DNA from: Microbacterium endophyticum
GTDB taxonomy: Bacteria; Actinomycetota; Actinomycetes; Actinomycetales; Microbacteriaceae
NCBI RefSeq assembly: GCF_011047135.1
Contig: NZ_CP049255.1
Coordinates: 682,001 to 746,000, forward strand
Reading direction: 5' to 3'
Length of the DNA: 64,000 bases
In this document: positions 8,563 to 16,666 of the stretch, piece after piece
Layout of the letters: each line of letters begins with the position of its first letter
Numbering within the stretch: the stretch's first letter is position 1
Program-made: the position numbers and the translations under genes
The notes under the pieces: generated by a model
What the model was told of the DNA's origin: nothing
Database searches by the model: none
Seen by the model: only the letters and a program-made list of their open reading frames with translations

Positions 8563-9522
8563 TCAGCGGCTGGCGCCGCGCGCGGCGAGTAGACCGCGCA
8601 CGGCTGCCCGCACCCGTTCGGGCTCGGTGAAAATCAGCTTCGCTGTCGGCCTTAGTACCGTGTATCCCCGCTCTGCGCTGGCGAGATCCCGCAACCGGTC
8701 ACGCTCCTGGTACCGCCAACCGGAGTGAAACTCTTCGCTATCGCACTCGATGATCAACCAACCATCGACCAGTAGATCAACGCGACCGACCCCGTCGATC
8801 ACCACTTGCAATTCCACCTTGCAGCCGAGCGAACGAAGTATCAGACGGAGCAAAGTTTCGGCACCTGATTCTGCTCGGCCGTCGATAAGCAGACGAAGCG
8901 GCCGGTACCGCGCCGGCAGAGCCGCAAACACGTCGTCAAGGCCCTGTTCATCCACAAAGCCGAGGTGCAGGGCGCTGTCGAACGTCGCGACTGTGGCACG
9001 GGGCGCTTGGCAGCGAGCAGCGGCGGCGAGCCCATCGACGATACTCACGCAGGTCGCGTCGTGGGAGCAAGGGACACTCAGCACTTCCCAGTGCATTTGG
9101 GTGCCACGGACAGAGCGATGCTCGAGCCGATGCCAGCGATCGTGAGGAGAGCGCAATCGGCTCATAGTGTGTGCGGCACGGACGTGAAGCTTCGAGTTGT
9201 TCAGCACGAATATTCCAGCCAGCTGCAGCAACGAGAGGCACGTTAGTTGGCCTCCCACCCGCACCGCGCGGGAGATAGCGTCAGGCGCGTCCCCCGGCAG
9301 ATAGTGATCGCGGCGCGCCCGCAGGAGCACTCCGCTTGCCACCGCCCTGGCAATCGCGCCTCTCCCCCAGCCTGCGTTCCGGAGTTGCGCGCGAGACACC
9401 GACCTGGCGCTTGCCGCCATCTCGCGACTATCGGTCCATCGATCAAACTCATGCATACGCCCACGCTCACGACTGCGCGGCGTCGACGGGATGAGTGCAC
9501 TCGACTCCGGGTCGAACGTCAC
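8563..9522 (-). CDS. DUF559 endonuclease-like protein with AbiEi-type N-terminus
   Basis: 319 residues. The N-terminal part (VSRAQLRNAGWGRGAIARAVASGVLLRARRDHYL) resembles the winged-helix domain of AbiEi-type antitoxins. The C-terminal part (RVDLLVDGWLIIECDSEEFH, then RDLASAERGYTVLRPT) is a DUF559 domain, a Vsr/PD-(D/E)XK-like nuclease fold with its acidic residues present. Such two-part proteins are common singletons in Microbacteriaceae, and no substrate is known to me. The GTG at 9522 is preceded by GCGAGG at good spacing; an ATG at 9456 is the alternative. No partner toxin lies alongside. Inverted-repeat elements flank it on both sides. Confidence 0.75.
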   Translation of the reverse strand: MTFDPESSALIPSTPRSRERGRMHEFDRWTDSREMAASARSVSRAQLRNAGWGRGAIARAVASGVLLRARRDHYLPGDAPDAISRAVRVGGQLTCLSLLQLAGIFVLNNSKLHVRAAHTMSRLRSPHDRWHRLEHRSVRGTQMHWEVLSVPCSHDATCVSIVDGLAAAARCQAPRATVATFDSALHLGFVDEQGLDDVFAALPARYRPLRLLIDGRAESGAETLLRLILRSLGCKVELQVVIDGVGRVDLLVDGWLIIECDSEEFHSGWRYQERDRLRDLASAERGYTVLRPTAKLIFTEPERVRAAVRGLLAARGASR

Positions 9523-9548
9523 TGCCTGCCTCGCTGGGGAGGACAGCC

Positions 9549-9624
9549 TGCACTAACGCAGGCAGGATGCCGTTCGAGCGGTTTCAGGACCCCGGTCGGG
9601 CACCGTTCTGCCTGAGTTCGGGTA
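9549..9624. repeat. Inverted-repeat mini-element M2 (76 bp)
   Basis: Bounded by TGCACTAACGCAGGCA (9549-9564) and, inverted, TGCCTGAGTTCGGGTA (9609-9624). The left end is 27 bp from the GTG of the DUF559 gene, so the element may overlap that gene's promoter. Confidence 0.65.
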
Positions 9625-9691
9625 CGAGACGGGGCTGCCGCCATGTGCGAATGAACGGGACACGCGTTTCAGGGGCGCGGAGCAGCACACG

Positions 9692-9776
9692 TGCACTAAC
9701 GCAGGCAGAATGCGGCCGCACCGCACCTGAGACACCCGAAACGGCTGGTCGCTGTTGTATTGCCTGCGTTCGTGTC
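9692..9776. repeat. Inverted-repeat mini-element M3 (85 bp)
   Basis: Bounded by TGCACTAACGCAGGCA (9692-9707, identical to the M2 left end) and, inverted, TGCCTGCGTTCGTGTC (9761-9776). It has the same outward orientation of ends as M1 and M2. Confidence 0.65.
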
Positions 9777-9864
9777 GGGGAAGTTGTTATACGGAGTGTG
9801 CGCTGGTGTTCGACGCCGGGGCGGTACGGGGAAGGGACGACGACGGCACTGCTAGGCGGGCGGA

Positions 9865-9870
9865 TATTCT
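9865..9870 (+). promoter_or_regulatory. -10 box of leaderless acetyltransferase promoter
   Basis: TATTCT, six bases before the ATG at 9877. Confidence 0.55.
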
Positions 9871-9876
9871 GGCGCC

Positions 9877-10440
9877 ATGGAACCCGTGGTTTTGCATACA
9901 GCACGTCTCGTACTCTCCGCTCCGACAGCTGCCGATGTTCCGGCGATTTTTGCCGCCTGCCAGGATCCGGACATTCAGCGTTACACGACGGTGCCATCGC
10001 CATATCTACGCGAGCACGCGGAGAAATTCATTTCCGACACCGCCGAGCAATGGGACGCCAAGACCCACCTCACGTGGGCGATGCGCCACAACGATCGCCT
10101 CGTCGGAATGATCGGGCTATATCGCCTAGACAAAGACGGCGGCGCGGAGCTTGGTTACTGGGTCGACCCCGAAACGCGTGGCCGGGGCTTCGTCACCGAA
10201 GCGAGCGCCGCGGTGCTCGATTGGGCATTTGATCGGCACACGCTGGGGCTGCAACGTGTCGAGTGGCGCGCAGTCGTCGGAAACAATGCCTCTGCTCGCG
10301 CGGCGCGGGCAGTCGGTTTTCGTTATGAAGGAACACGACGCCGTGCTCTCGTCCATGGTGACTACCGCGACGATGGTTGGGCCGCGGCGCTGCTAGCCGA
10401 AGATGACCGCCAACCGCAAGCGTGGCCTGTTCTGCCCTGA
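9877..10440 (+). CDS. GNAT-family N-acetyltransferase (RimJ/RimL-like)
   Basis: 187 residues. The opening VVLHTARLVLSAPTAADVPAIFAACQDP and the acetyl-CoA loop ELGYWVDPETRGRGFVTEA (about residues 91-109, the RxxGxG/A-type motif) place it with RimJ/RimL-like acetyltransferases. The NNASARAARAVGFRYEGTRR block is the usual C-terminal motif B. The acceptor (ribosomal protein, other protein or small molecule) cannot be told. The ATG follows a -10 box by six bases. Confidence 0.85.
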   Translation: MEPVVLHTARLVLSAPTAADVPAIFAACQDPDIQRYTTVPSPYLREHAEKFISDTAEQWDAKTHLTWAMRHNDRLVGMIGLYRLDKDGGAELGYWVDPETRGRGFVTEASAAVLDWAFDRHTLGLQRVEWRAVVGNNASARAARAVGFRYEGTRRRALVHGDYRDDGWAAALLAEDDRQPQAWPVLP

Positions 10441-10469
10441 TCGCCGCGACGCGTGCCAGGATAGTGCGC

Positions 10470-11333
10470 ATGCCAGAGATGCCGGAGGTTCAGGGGCTCG
10501 TAGATTTCTTGAACCATCGCATCGTCGGCCTCAGCATCACGCGAGCCCGCGTGGTCTCGATAGCTGCGTTGAAAACCTACGACCCTCCGGTAGAGGATCT
10601 CGAAGAAGCAACCGTGGTCTCCGTTTCACGCCACGGCAAGTTCATCGATATCGCCACTACCGAAGCGCATCTGATCTTTCACCTAGCCAAGGCGGGCTGG
10701 CTGCGCTGGCACGAATCGTTGCCCACCGCGCCCATCAAGCCGAGCGGACGCTCGCCGCTTGCGCTCCGCGTCGGTTTCGACGATGCATCCGGGTTCGACC
10801 TCACCGAGGCCGGGACCAAAAAATCTCTCGCGATATCGGTAGTCCGGCTACCGACAGATGTTCCGGGGATCGCGCGGCTCGGACCCGACCCGCTGGATCC
10901 AGCCTTCACCATCGACGTACTCGAAGCGATCGTCACGGCACGTCGTACCCAGATAAAAGGCGTGCTCCGGGATCAGTCGATAATCGCTGGCATCGGTAAT
11001 GCCTACTCGGATGAGATTCTGCACGCCGCACGCGTGTCTCCGTACGCACTCGCGTCGTCGCTCAATAGCGAAGAAATAGCTGTGTTGTTTCGCGCCATCA
11101 CCGAGACGCTGACGGATGCCTCGGCCGCTGGCGCGGGACGGCCACCCGCCGACCTCAAAGATGCGAAGCGACGCGGAATGCAGGTGCACGGCCGACGCGG
11201 TGAGGTGTGCCCTGTGTGCGGTGACACAGTACGATCAGTCTTTTTTGCCGACAACAGTCTTGAGTACTGCCCTACGTGCCAAACGGGCGGAAAACTTCTC
11301 GCAGACCGCAGGCTCTCACGCATCCTGAAGTAA
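10470..11333 (+). CDS. Fpg/Nei-family DNA glycosylase/AP lyase
   Basis: 287 residues. It begins MPEMPEVQGL, so after Met removal Pro1 and Glu2 form the catalytic N-terminus of the family, and I start it at the ATG at 10470 for that reason. An in-frame ATG 48 bases upstream would bury the proline. The helix-two-turn-helix region reads IKGVLRDQSIIAGIGNAYSDEIL, and the C-terminal zinc finger is CPVCG...YCPTCQ. It removes oxidised bases in repair, fitting the nearby AP endonuclease. Fpg versus Nei specificity is not settled by sequence. Confidence 0.9.
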   Translation: MPEMPEVQGLVDFLNHRIVGLSITRARVVSIAALKTYDPPVEDLEEATVVSVSRHGKFIDIATTEAHLIFHLAKAGWLRWHESLPTAPIKPSGRSPLALRVGFDDASGFDLTEAGTKKSLAISVVRLPTDVPGIARLGPDPLDPAFTIDVLEAIVTARRTQIKGVLRDQSIIAGIGNAYSDEILHAARVSPYALASSLNSEEIAVLFRAITETLTDASAAGAGRPPADLKDAKRRGMQVHGRRGEVCPVCGDTVRSVFFADNSLEYCPTCQTGGKLLADRRLSRILK

Positions 11334-11380
11334 CTGCTTTTCTTTTCGGAAAGTTTCTCCCGTGACGCCGCCAGCATCGC

Positions 11381-11386
11381 TAGGGT
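11381..11386 (+). promoter_or_regulatory. -10 box of leaderless promoter for the sensor-like gene
   Basis: TAGGGT, six bases before the GTG at 11393. Confidence 0.55.
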
Positions 11387-11392
11387 GAGGCC

Positions 11393-13180
11393 GTGGGCGA
11401 ATTCCCGATCGCCAACGTGCATCGCACGCGTACCGCCGTGCCGACGGTCTTTGACTCTGGCAGACAGGCGGCTCTCACCCCTGCCCTCGCAGTGCGGACG
11501 GCGCTCACCAGTCGCCGGTTTTACACCGGATGGTCAGCCCTCGTGTCATTCGTTTTCGCTAGCACCGTTTTTGGTGCGTACCTCGGCCCTACGACCCTCA
11601 ACGAATACGGTCGCGGCTTTATTGTGTCTGCCGTCACCTGGTCGATTCTGGCGATCTGTGTCGTCCCTTTCGCTCTGCTGCAGCGGCGTCTCGAATCCCC
11701 TCTGCTGCGGACGACGATCACGGTAGGCACCCTCATTGCGGCTTCACTCGTGCGAGCCCCCCTGAACGATGCGTTGTCGTCGTTGATCACGCCAGACGTA
11801 GCCAATGCGGGTCATTGGACTCAACGTGGCCTCCTCAACCTCCTCGTCTGGACGATCGTGCTCACGATGGTCGCGGTGGCAACGACGAGTTACGAGGCGT
11901 CCTCGGCGATGGCTCGTCGCCTTGCATCGGGGCTGAACGCAATGCGCGCCGCCGACCAGGAAGTGGACCAGTTCGCGGCAGAGGTAACAGAGGCCACCAA
12001 CACAGCACGCCGTGAGTTGCTCGGCGCGATCGACGCGGTCGGTGATCCTCGATACGGAGAAGTGGATTTCGAGCGCGTCAAGAAGCTCTCCGAAGCAATC
12101 CGCTCGCAGAGCCATCTTCTCGAGTCATTCGCAACGCAGCGGTTGCGGTCTCCGCGTGAGCTCGTGACTGCAGCCCGCTCGTATCGCGTGCCTCGCCGGA
12201 CGGTCTTGGCGCGAGTAGCAACTCCCCCAATCATGCTCGTGGGGGGCGTATATGGCGTGGCGACGGCAGCGTACACGCTGTACTTTCTCGGACGTGAAGC
12301 GGGCATCTTTCTGCTCGCGATCGTCTTCAGCGTCAGCTTTCTCGTTGACCTGCTTTGCCGGCTCGGCAGAAACAAGCTGTCGGCACGACGGCGCGGCGCC
12401 CTCGTCGTCTGCGCCTGGATCGCGTGTGGTGCGGTTATCGCGGCGGTGACGACCGCGCTTCCCACGGCCCCAGTCGTTGCTCCACTCATCCCGCTACTCG
12501 GGATACCGGTGGTCGCGGCAATCGCGGCGCTGTGCACCGACTCATTTGCAGAGTTGCGCATACAAGAAAAGCTTCTCACTCAGTCCCTGTCGGGATATCG
12601 AGGTTCTGCTGGTGCACGCACCAGCGAAATCCGCGCGGCGCTTCATCGCGTCAGCGAACGGCTCCACGGACGCGCGCAGGGGCGCTGTGTCATGTTCGCC
12701 GCTACACTCGATGAACGATCGGCGCTCCCCCAAGAAGTCTCGGATTTCCAGTCGGAGGTGCGCCTCGCCGTCGAGACAGCCTTTGATGAGAGCCCCGGCG
12801 TGCGCGATGTTGCCCGCTTGGATGATCTCATCTCGACGTGGTCCCACGTGCTCAGCATCGACGCGGCGATCGAAAGAGAGGCGGATGTCGCAATGCGTGA
12901 TCCGTTGGTTTCGCAAAACGTCGTCGAGATCGTTACCGAAGCATTCGTGAACGCGATTAAACACTCCGACGCTCGCACCGCGCGGGTGGCGGCCACCGTC
13001 GCTGCAGATTCGCCGTCGACGCTGCAGGTGGATGTGTCGACTCCGGGTGTCATTCAACACCGCGGACCGCAGGGTCGCGGGCTCCTCAATATCAGCGTTC
13101 CCACTCGCCTGTTCGAACGGGACGGATGGGTCGTGCTCGAAGCACGAGTCCCCTGCGCTGAGGCGGCTCAGCCGAGCTAG
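11393..13180 (+). CDS. Membrane protein with degenerate histidine-kinase-like ATPase domain
   Basis: 595 residues. About four membrane segments lie in residues 45-170, a soluble helical stretch follows, and about four more lie in residues 275-385. The C-terminal 200 residues carry an N-box-like NVVEIVTEAFVNAIKHSDAR and a G-box-like GPQGRGLLNIS, the outline of a GHKL ATPase. I see no canonical phospho-acceptor histidine box, and no response-regulator gene lies beside it. It may be a divergent sensor kinase or a signalling scaffold; its ligand is unknown. A -10 box six bases before the GTG supports the start. Confidence 0.6.
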   Translation: MGEFPIANVHRTRTAVPTVFDSGRQAALTPALAVRTALTSRRFYTGWSALVSFVFASTVFGAYLGPTTLNEYGRGFIVSAVTWSILAICVVPFALLQRRLESPLLRTTITVGTLIAASLVRAPLNDALSSLITPDVANAGHWTQRGLLNLLVWTIVLTMVAVATTSYEASSAMARRLASGLNAMRAADQEVDQFAAEVTEATNTARRELLGAIDAVGDPRYGEVDFERVKKLSEAIRSQSHLLESFATQRLRSPRELVTAARSYRVPRRTVLARVATPPIMLVGGVYGVATAAYTLYFLGREAGIFLLAIVFSVSFLVDLLCRLGRNKLSARRRGALVVCAWIACGAVIAAVTTALPTAPVVAPLIPLLGIPVVAAIAALCTDSFAELRIQEKLLTQSLSGYRGSAGARTSEIRAALHRVSERLHGRAQGRCVMFAATLDERSALPQEVSDFQSEVRLAVETAFDESPGVRDVARLDDLISTWSHVLSIDAAIEREADVAMRDPLVSQNVVEIVTEAFVNAIKHSDARTARVAATVAADSPSTLQVDVSTPGVIQHRGPQGRGLLNISVPTRLFERDGWVVLEARVPCAEAAQPS

Positions 13181-13182
13181 CG

Positions 13183-13198
13183 CCGCAGACTTCTGCGG
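13183..13198. terminator. Bidirectional hairpin between convergent genes
   Basis: CCGCAGA-CT-TCTGCGG, 7-bp perfect arms, in the 23-bp gap between the sensor-like gene and glpK, which converge here. Confidence 0.5.
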
Positions 13199-13203
13199 TG
13201 AGG

Positions 13204-14742
13204 TCAGGGTCCGGTCGTTCCCATCAGGGTGCGCGCGTCGTCGTCAACCCAGTCGAGCGACTTCGTGAGCGCCTTTCGCCACAGACGAATGCGACGAGAG
13301 CGCTCATCGGCATCCATCTTCGGTTCAAAGCGTCGATCTTCACGCCAGTGCTCTCGCAGCTCATCGCGAGTCGACCAGACGCCGACCGCGAGACCTGCGG
13401 CGTACGCCGCTCCGAGCGCAGTGGTTTCGACGACGGCGGGACGCACAACCGGGATACCGAGAATGTCAGCCTGGAACTGCAGTAAAAGGTCGTTCTTGGT
13501 CATGCCCCCATCGACACGTAGCTCTTGAAGCTCGCGACCCGCGTCTGCCACGACTGCCTCGATGACATCGAGGCTCTGGAACGCCGTCGACTCAAGTGCG
13601 GCACGTGCGATATGCGCCTTGTTGACGTAGCGGGTGAGCCCAACGAGCGCGCCGCGAGCATCCGGTCGCCAATGCGGCGCGAACAGGCCGGAAAACGCGG
13701 GAACGAAATACGCTCCGCCGTTATCGTCAACCGAGTTAGCGAGCTCTTCGATGTCTTCTGATCGCTGGATGAGCCCGAGATTGTCTCGAAGCCACTGCAC
13801 GAGCGAGCCGGTGACGGCAATGGAGCCTTCGAGCGCGTACCTGGCGGGCTCGTCGCCGCAGCGGTATGCGACGGTCGTCAGGAGGCCATGCCGCGAGCGC
13901 ACGATCTGTTCGCCGGTGTTCACGAGCAAGAAATTGCCGGTGCCGTAGGTGTTTTTGGACTCGCCGATATCGAACGCGGCCTGGCCGAACGACGCTGCCT
14001 GCTGGTCCCCCAAGATTCCAGCGATACGGATGCCCGCGGCCTCACCCGGTTCGCTGATTTCGCCGACTACCTCGGATGAGGATCGGATTTCCGGCATCAT
14101 CGAGCGGGGAATGTTCCACACCGCGAGCATCTCGTCAGACCACTCGAGTGACTGCAAATCCATCAGAAGGGTGCGGCTCGCGTTTGTCACGTCGGTGATG
14201 TGCCGGCCGCCCCGCGTTCCGCCAGTGAGGTTCCACACCAGCCACGAATCTGGGGTTCCGAACATCAAGTCCCCAGCTTCCGCCGCGGCTCGAGCGCCCG
14301 GAACGTGGTCGAGAATCCAACCGATTTTCGATGCCGAGAAGTACGTGGCAAGCGGCAGCCCCGTCACGTCAGCAAATCGGTCACGCCCGCCATCAGCGAT
14401 GAGCTGATCGATGCGCGGCTGAGTGCGAGTGTCCTGCCAGACGATCGCTGGGTGCACCGGCCGCCCCGTGCGGCGATTCCACACGATCGCGGTCTCGCGC
14501 TGATTGGTAATGCCCACAGCCGCTATTTCGGCGGCGGAGAGACCAGCGCGCGCCAAGACCGAGGACACGACCCACTCAGTGTTCGTCCAAATCTCAACCG
14601 GATCGTGTTCGACCCACCCCGCTCGGGGGAGCAGTTGCGAATGCTCGCGCTGAGCTGTCGCAACTATCGTCCCGCGCGCATCGAAAATGATCGCTCGCGT
14701 CGAGGTCGTTCCCTGGTCAAGGGCGAGGACATGCTCGGCCAT
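13204..14742 (-). CDS. glpK: Glycerol kinase
   Basis: A 512-residue FGGY-family kinase making sn-glycerol-3-phosphate. Seen: the N-terminal phosphate loop [16 protein letters not shown], the glycerol-binding NQRETAIVW, and the family signature around [20 protein letters not shown]. The ATG at 14742 has GGGAAGAAG upstream; a longer start seven codons earlier lacks support. It follows glpD with an 84-bp gap containing a GCCCGCA/TGCGGGC hairpin. No glycerol channel gene is in the window. Confidence 0.96.
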   Translation of the reverse strand: MAEHVLALDQGTTSTRAIIFDARGTIVATAQREHSQLLPRAGWVEHDPVEIWTNTEWVVSSVLARAGLSAAEIAAVGITNQRETAIVWNRRTGRPVHPAIVWQDTRTQPRIDQLIADGGRDRFADVTGLPLATYFSASKIGWILDHVPGARAAAEAGDLMFGTPDSWLVWNLTGGTRGGRHITDVTNASRTLLMDLQSLEWSDEMLAVWNIPRSMMPEIRSSSEVVGEISEPGEAAGIRIAGILGDQQAASFGQAAFDIGESKNTYGTGNFLLVNTGEQIVRSRHGLLTTVAYRCGDEPARYALEGSIAVTGSLVQWLRDNLGLIQRSEDIEELANSVDDNGGAYFVPAFSGLFAPHWRPDARGALVGLTRYVNKAHIARAALESTAFQSLDVIEAVVADAGRELQELRVDGGMTKNDLLLQFQADILGIPVVRPAVVETTALGAAYAAGLAVGVWSTRDELREHWREDRRFEPKMDADERSRRIRLWRKALTKSLDWVDDDARTLMGTTGP

Positions 14743-14755
14743 GGCACTTCTTCCC

Positions 14756-14773
14756 GCCCGCAACTATGCGGGC
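14756..14773 (-). promoter_or_regulatory. Intergenic hairpin between glpD and glpK
   Basis: GCCCGCA-ACTA-TGCGGGC, 7-bp perfect stem, ending 13 bases before the glpK ATG. It could tune glpK expression relative to glpD by mRNA processing or attenuation. There is no T-run. Confidence 0.4.
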
Positions 14774-14826
14774 ATCGTCTATGTGGGCAGCGTCGTCGGT
14801 GTCGCGCATGCACCGGGTTGCGTCGG

Positions 14827-16557
14827 TCAGGCTATCGCGGACTCGCTCGCGGCATGCGCAGCGGCCGGTTCTGCGGCGTGAACCGCTGCGACGCCAAGGC
14901 TGACTTCAGCTTCGATCCGAGCGGCATCCCACCCGAGAACCGGGGCGATCGCTACAGCTATCTCGGCCGCGGATGCGTCGTCGGCATCTCCGACGAAGGC
15001 GACACTCGTGCGCCGCAGCAGAATATCGGCCAGGTGTACGACATGTTCGGTGCGAGCAATGTGACGAAGCTCACCCGTGCTGTACTCGGGAAGAGTCGCG
15101 AGCTGCATGTCGTCTGCGTCTGCGCTGATGGCCGCGATCACGTCGGATGCCACGGTCCCGTAGCGTTCCAGAAGCGCAGCCGTGCGGACGCGGCCGATTC
15201 CGGAGTCGTGCGCGGTGATCCATTGCTGGCGAGCACGGGCAGTGGCGGGGTAACCCGCACCACCGCCGATGGCCAGCCCCAGCGTGGAGCGACGGCGGTC
15301 ACGACCGAGGGAGGCGAGGGCACGATTCGTGAGCGACTCAGCCGATGCCCGGAATGTCGTCCATTTGCCACCGACGAGACTGAATACTGAGACGCCAGCG
15401 GCGCCCGTGAGCGACGATTCTTCGATGCGGTAGTCGCGGGAAACGAAACCGGGCGCCATGTCGCCGTGTCCGGGCAGCGGTCGCACGCCAGAGAACCGAT
15501 ACACGATTTGGGAACGGTCGACATCGACGTCGGGCAGGACATGACCTATCAGGTCGAGGAAGTAGTCGACCTCAGCCTCAGTGCAGATCGCAGGCTGCGA
15601 CATGTCGTGCTCGAGATCACTCGTGCCGATCAGCACACGACCCTTGAGCGGGTAGATCAAGACGATGCGACCATCTTTGTGCTCGAAGAAGAGCTCGCGT
15701 CCACCGGTCGCCGCGAGCAGCTCCGGGTTGTCGAGCACGATGTGTGAGCCTTTGGTTCCCCCCATGTAGTGGGTCGGCTCATCGATCGCCGCGTTGGTGA
15801 GATCGGTCCAGGGTCCCGCTGCGTTGATGACCACGGGCGCCGCGAAGTCGTATTCTGCCCCGGTTTGCTCATCGCGCAATACGATTTTGCCGTCGCGCGC
15901 CCCCACTGCCGAGGTGTAGTTCGCAGCCCGGGCGTTTCCGGCACCGGCCGAGATTCCGTCTCTCAGTACGTCTACCGCGAGTCGTTCGGGATCTTGAAGC
16001 GAGGCGTCCCAGTACGAGGCGGTGTACTTCACACCACGGTTGAGGTCCGGGAGTATTTCGAGTGATCGCTTCTTGCCGTGGAATGCGTGCCTGCGAACGC
16101 GTCCCCCACCGCGCGAGAACGAGTCGTAGATCACGAGACCGATCTTGATGAGTACCGCGCCGCGTTCGCTGGGCTTTCCAGAACCGTGGCGCAGAAAGCG
16201 GAAGGGGGCCGCAAGGATTCCGGAAAATGTCGAGAAGATCGGGATGGTCGTCTGAAGCGGACGCACGTAGTGGGGAGCGGTTTGCAGTAGCGCATTGCGT
16301 TCGGTCACGGCCTCATGCACAAGTCGGAACTCGCCATTTTCGAGGTATCGGACGCCACCGTGAATCATGTGGGATGACGCCGCGGATGCGCCGCTAACGA
16401 AGTCGTTCTTCTCTACGAGGGCGACGTCCACGCCCTGAAGCGCCAGGTCTCGAAACGTGGCGAGGCCGTTGATTCCGCCACCGATGATGAGCACCTCGGC
16501 AGAGGGGCGAGCAGTGAGCGAGTGAGCTGTCGCGTTCTCGGCATTCGTGTTGGTCAT
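14827..16557 (-). CDS. glpD: Glycerol-3-phosphate dehydrogenase/oxidase
   Basis: 576 residues. The FAD-binding fold reads VLIIGGGINGLATFRDLALQG near residues 23-44, followed by SHMIHGGVRYLENGEFRLVHEA, a hallmark of GlpD. The C-terminal DAO_C domain carries GELRHIARTEHVVHLADILLRRT. It oxidises glycerol-3-phosphate to dihydroxyacetone phosphate and feeds electrons to the respiratory chain or oxygen. GGAAAGGG precedes the ATG. It is first in a glpD-glpK operon, with a palindrome in its upstream region. The C-terminal 25 residues are Ala-rich. Confidence 0.94.
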   Translation of the reverse strand: MTNTNAENATAHSLTARPSAEVLIIGGGINGLATFRDLALQGVDVALVEKNDFVSGASAASSHMIHGGVRYLENGEFRLVHEAVTERNALLQTAPHYVRPLQTTIPIFSTFSGILAAPFRFLRHGSGKPSERGAVLIKIGLVIYDSFSRGGGRVRRHAFHGKKRSLEILPDLNRGVKYTASYWDASLQDPERLAVDVLRDGISAGAGNARAANYTSAVGARDGKIVLRDEQTGAEYDFAAPVVINAAGPWTDLTNAAIDEPTHYMGGTKGSHIVLDNPELLAATGGRELFFEHKDGRIVLIYPLKGRVLIGTSDLEHDMSQPAICTEAEVDYFLDLIGHVLPDVDVDRSQIVYRFSGVRPLPGHGDMAPGFVSRDYRIEESSLTGAAGVSVFSLVGGKWTTFRASAESLTNRALASLGRDRRRSTLGLAIGGGAGYPATARARQQWITAHDSGIGRVRTAALLERYGTVASDVIAAISADADDMQLATLPEYSTGELRHIARTEHVVHLADILLRRTSVAFVGDADDASAAEIAVAIAPVLGWDAARIEAEVSLGVAAVHAAEPAAAHAASESAIA

Positions 16558-16622
16558 GAGTTCCCTTTCCTGCTTCTACCCTCACAGAGTTTCGAACCGG
16601 ACGGGTTTTCTCTCAACGGGTT

Positions 16623-16636
16623 TGCACAAATGTGCA
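16623..16636. promoter_or_regulatory. Palindrome upstream of glpD
   Basis: TGCACAAATGTGCA, 6-bp perfect arms around AA, 66 bp upstream of the glpD ATG in the 109-bp gap after the alpha-galactosidase gene. It is a candidate operator for glycerol control; the regulator is not in this window. Confidence 0.4.
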
Positions 16637-16666
16637 GCGGTGCTGTGACGCTGAGCGTACGAACGG

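Larger units (their letters stand above)
9523..9876. other. 354-bp non-coding stretch with repeats
   Basis: No credible gene here. It holds mini-elements M2 and M3 and, between and inside them, three copies of a second short motif: GGTTTCAGG near 9580, CGTTTCAGG near 9665 and, inverted, CCCGAAACGG near 9737. The end carries the -10 box of the acetyltransferase gene. Confidence 0.7.

Noticed and set aside
10422..10469. Earlier ATG of the Fpg/Nei gene
   Set aside because: It would bury the N-terminal proline that the family needs for catalysis, and it overlaps the end of the acetyltransferase gene.
14200..15390. Long open frame of 396 codons antisense to glpK and glpD
   Set aside because: It mirrors two strongly conserved genes, has no ribosome-binding site and translates to Arg-rich sequence with no recognisable domain. 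High-GC codon bias makes such antisense frames common.
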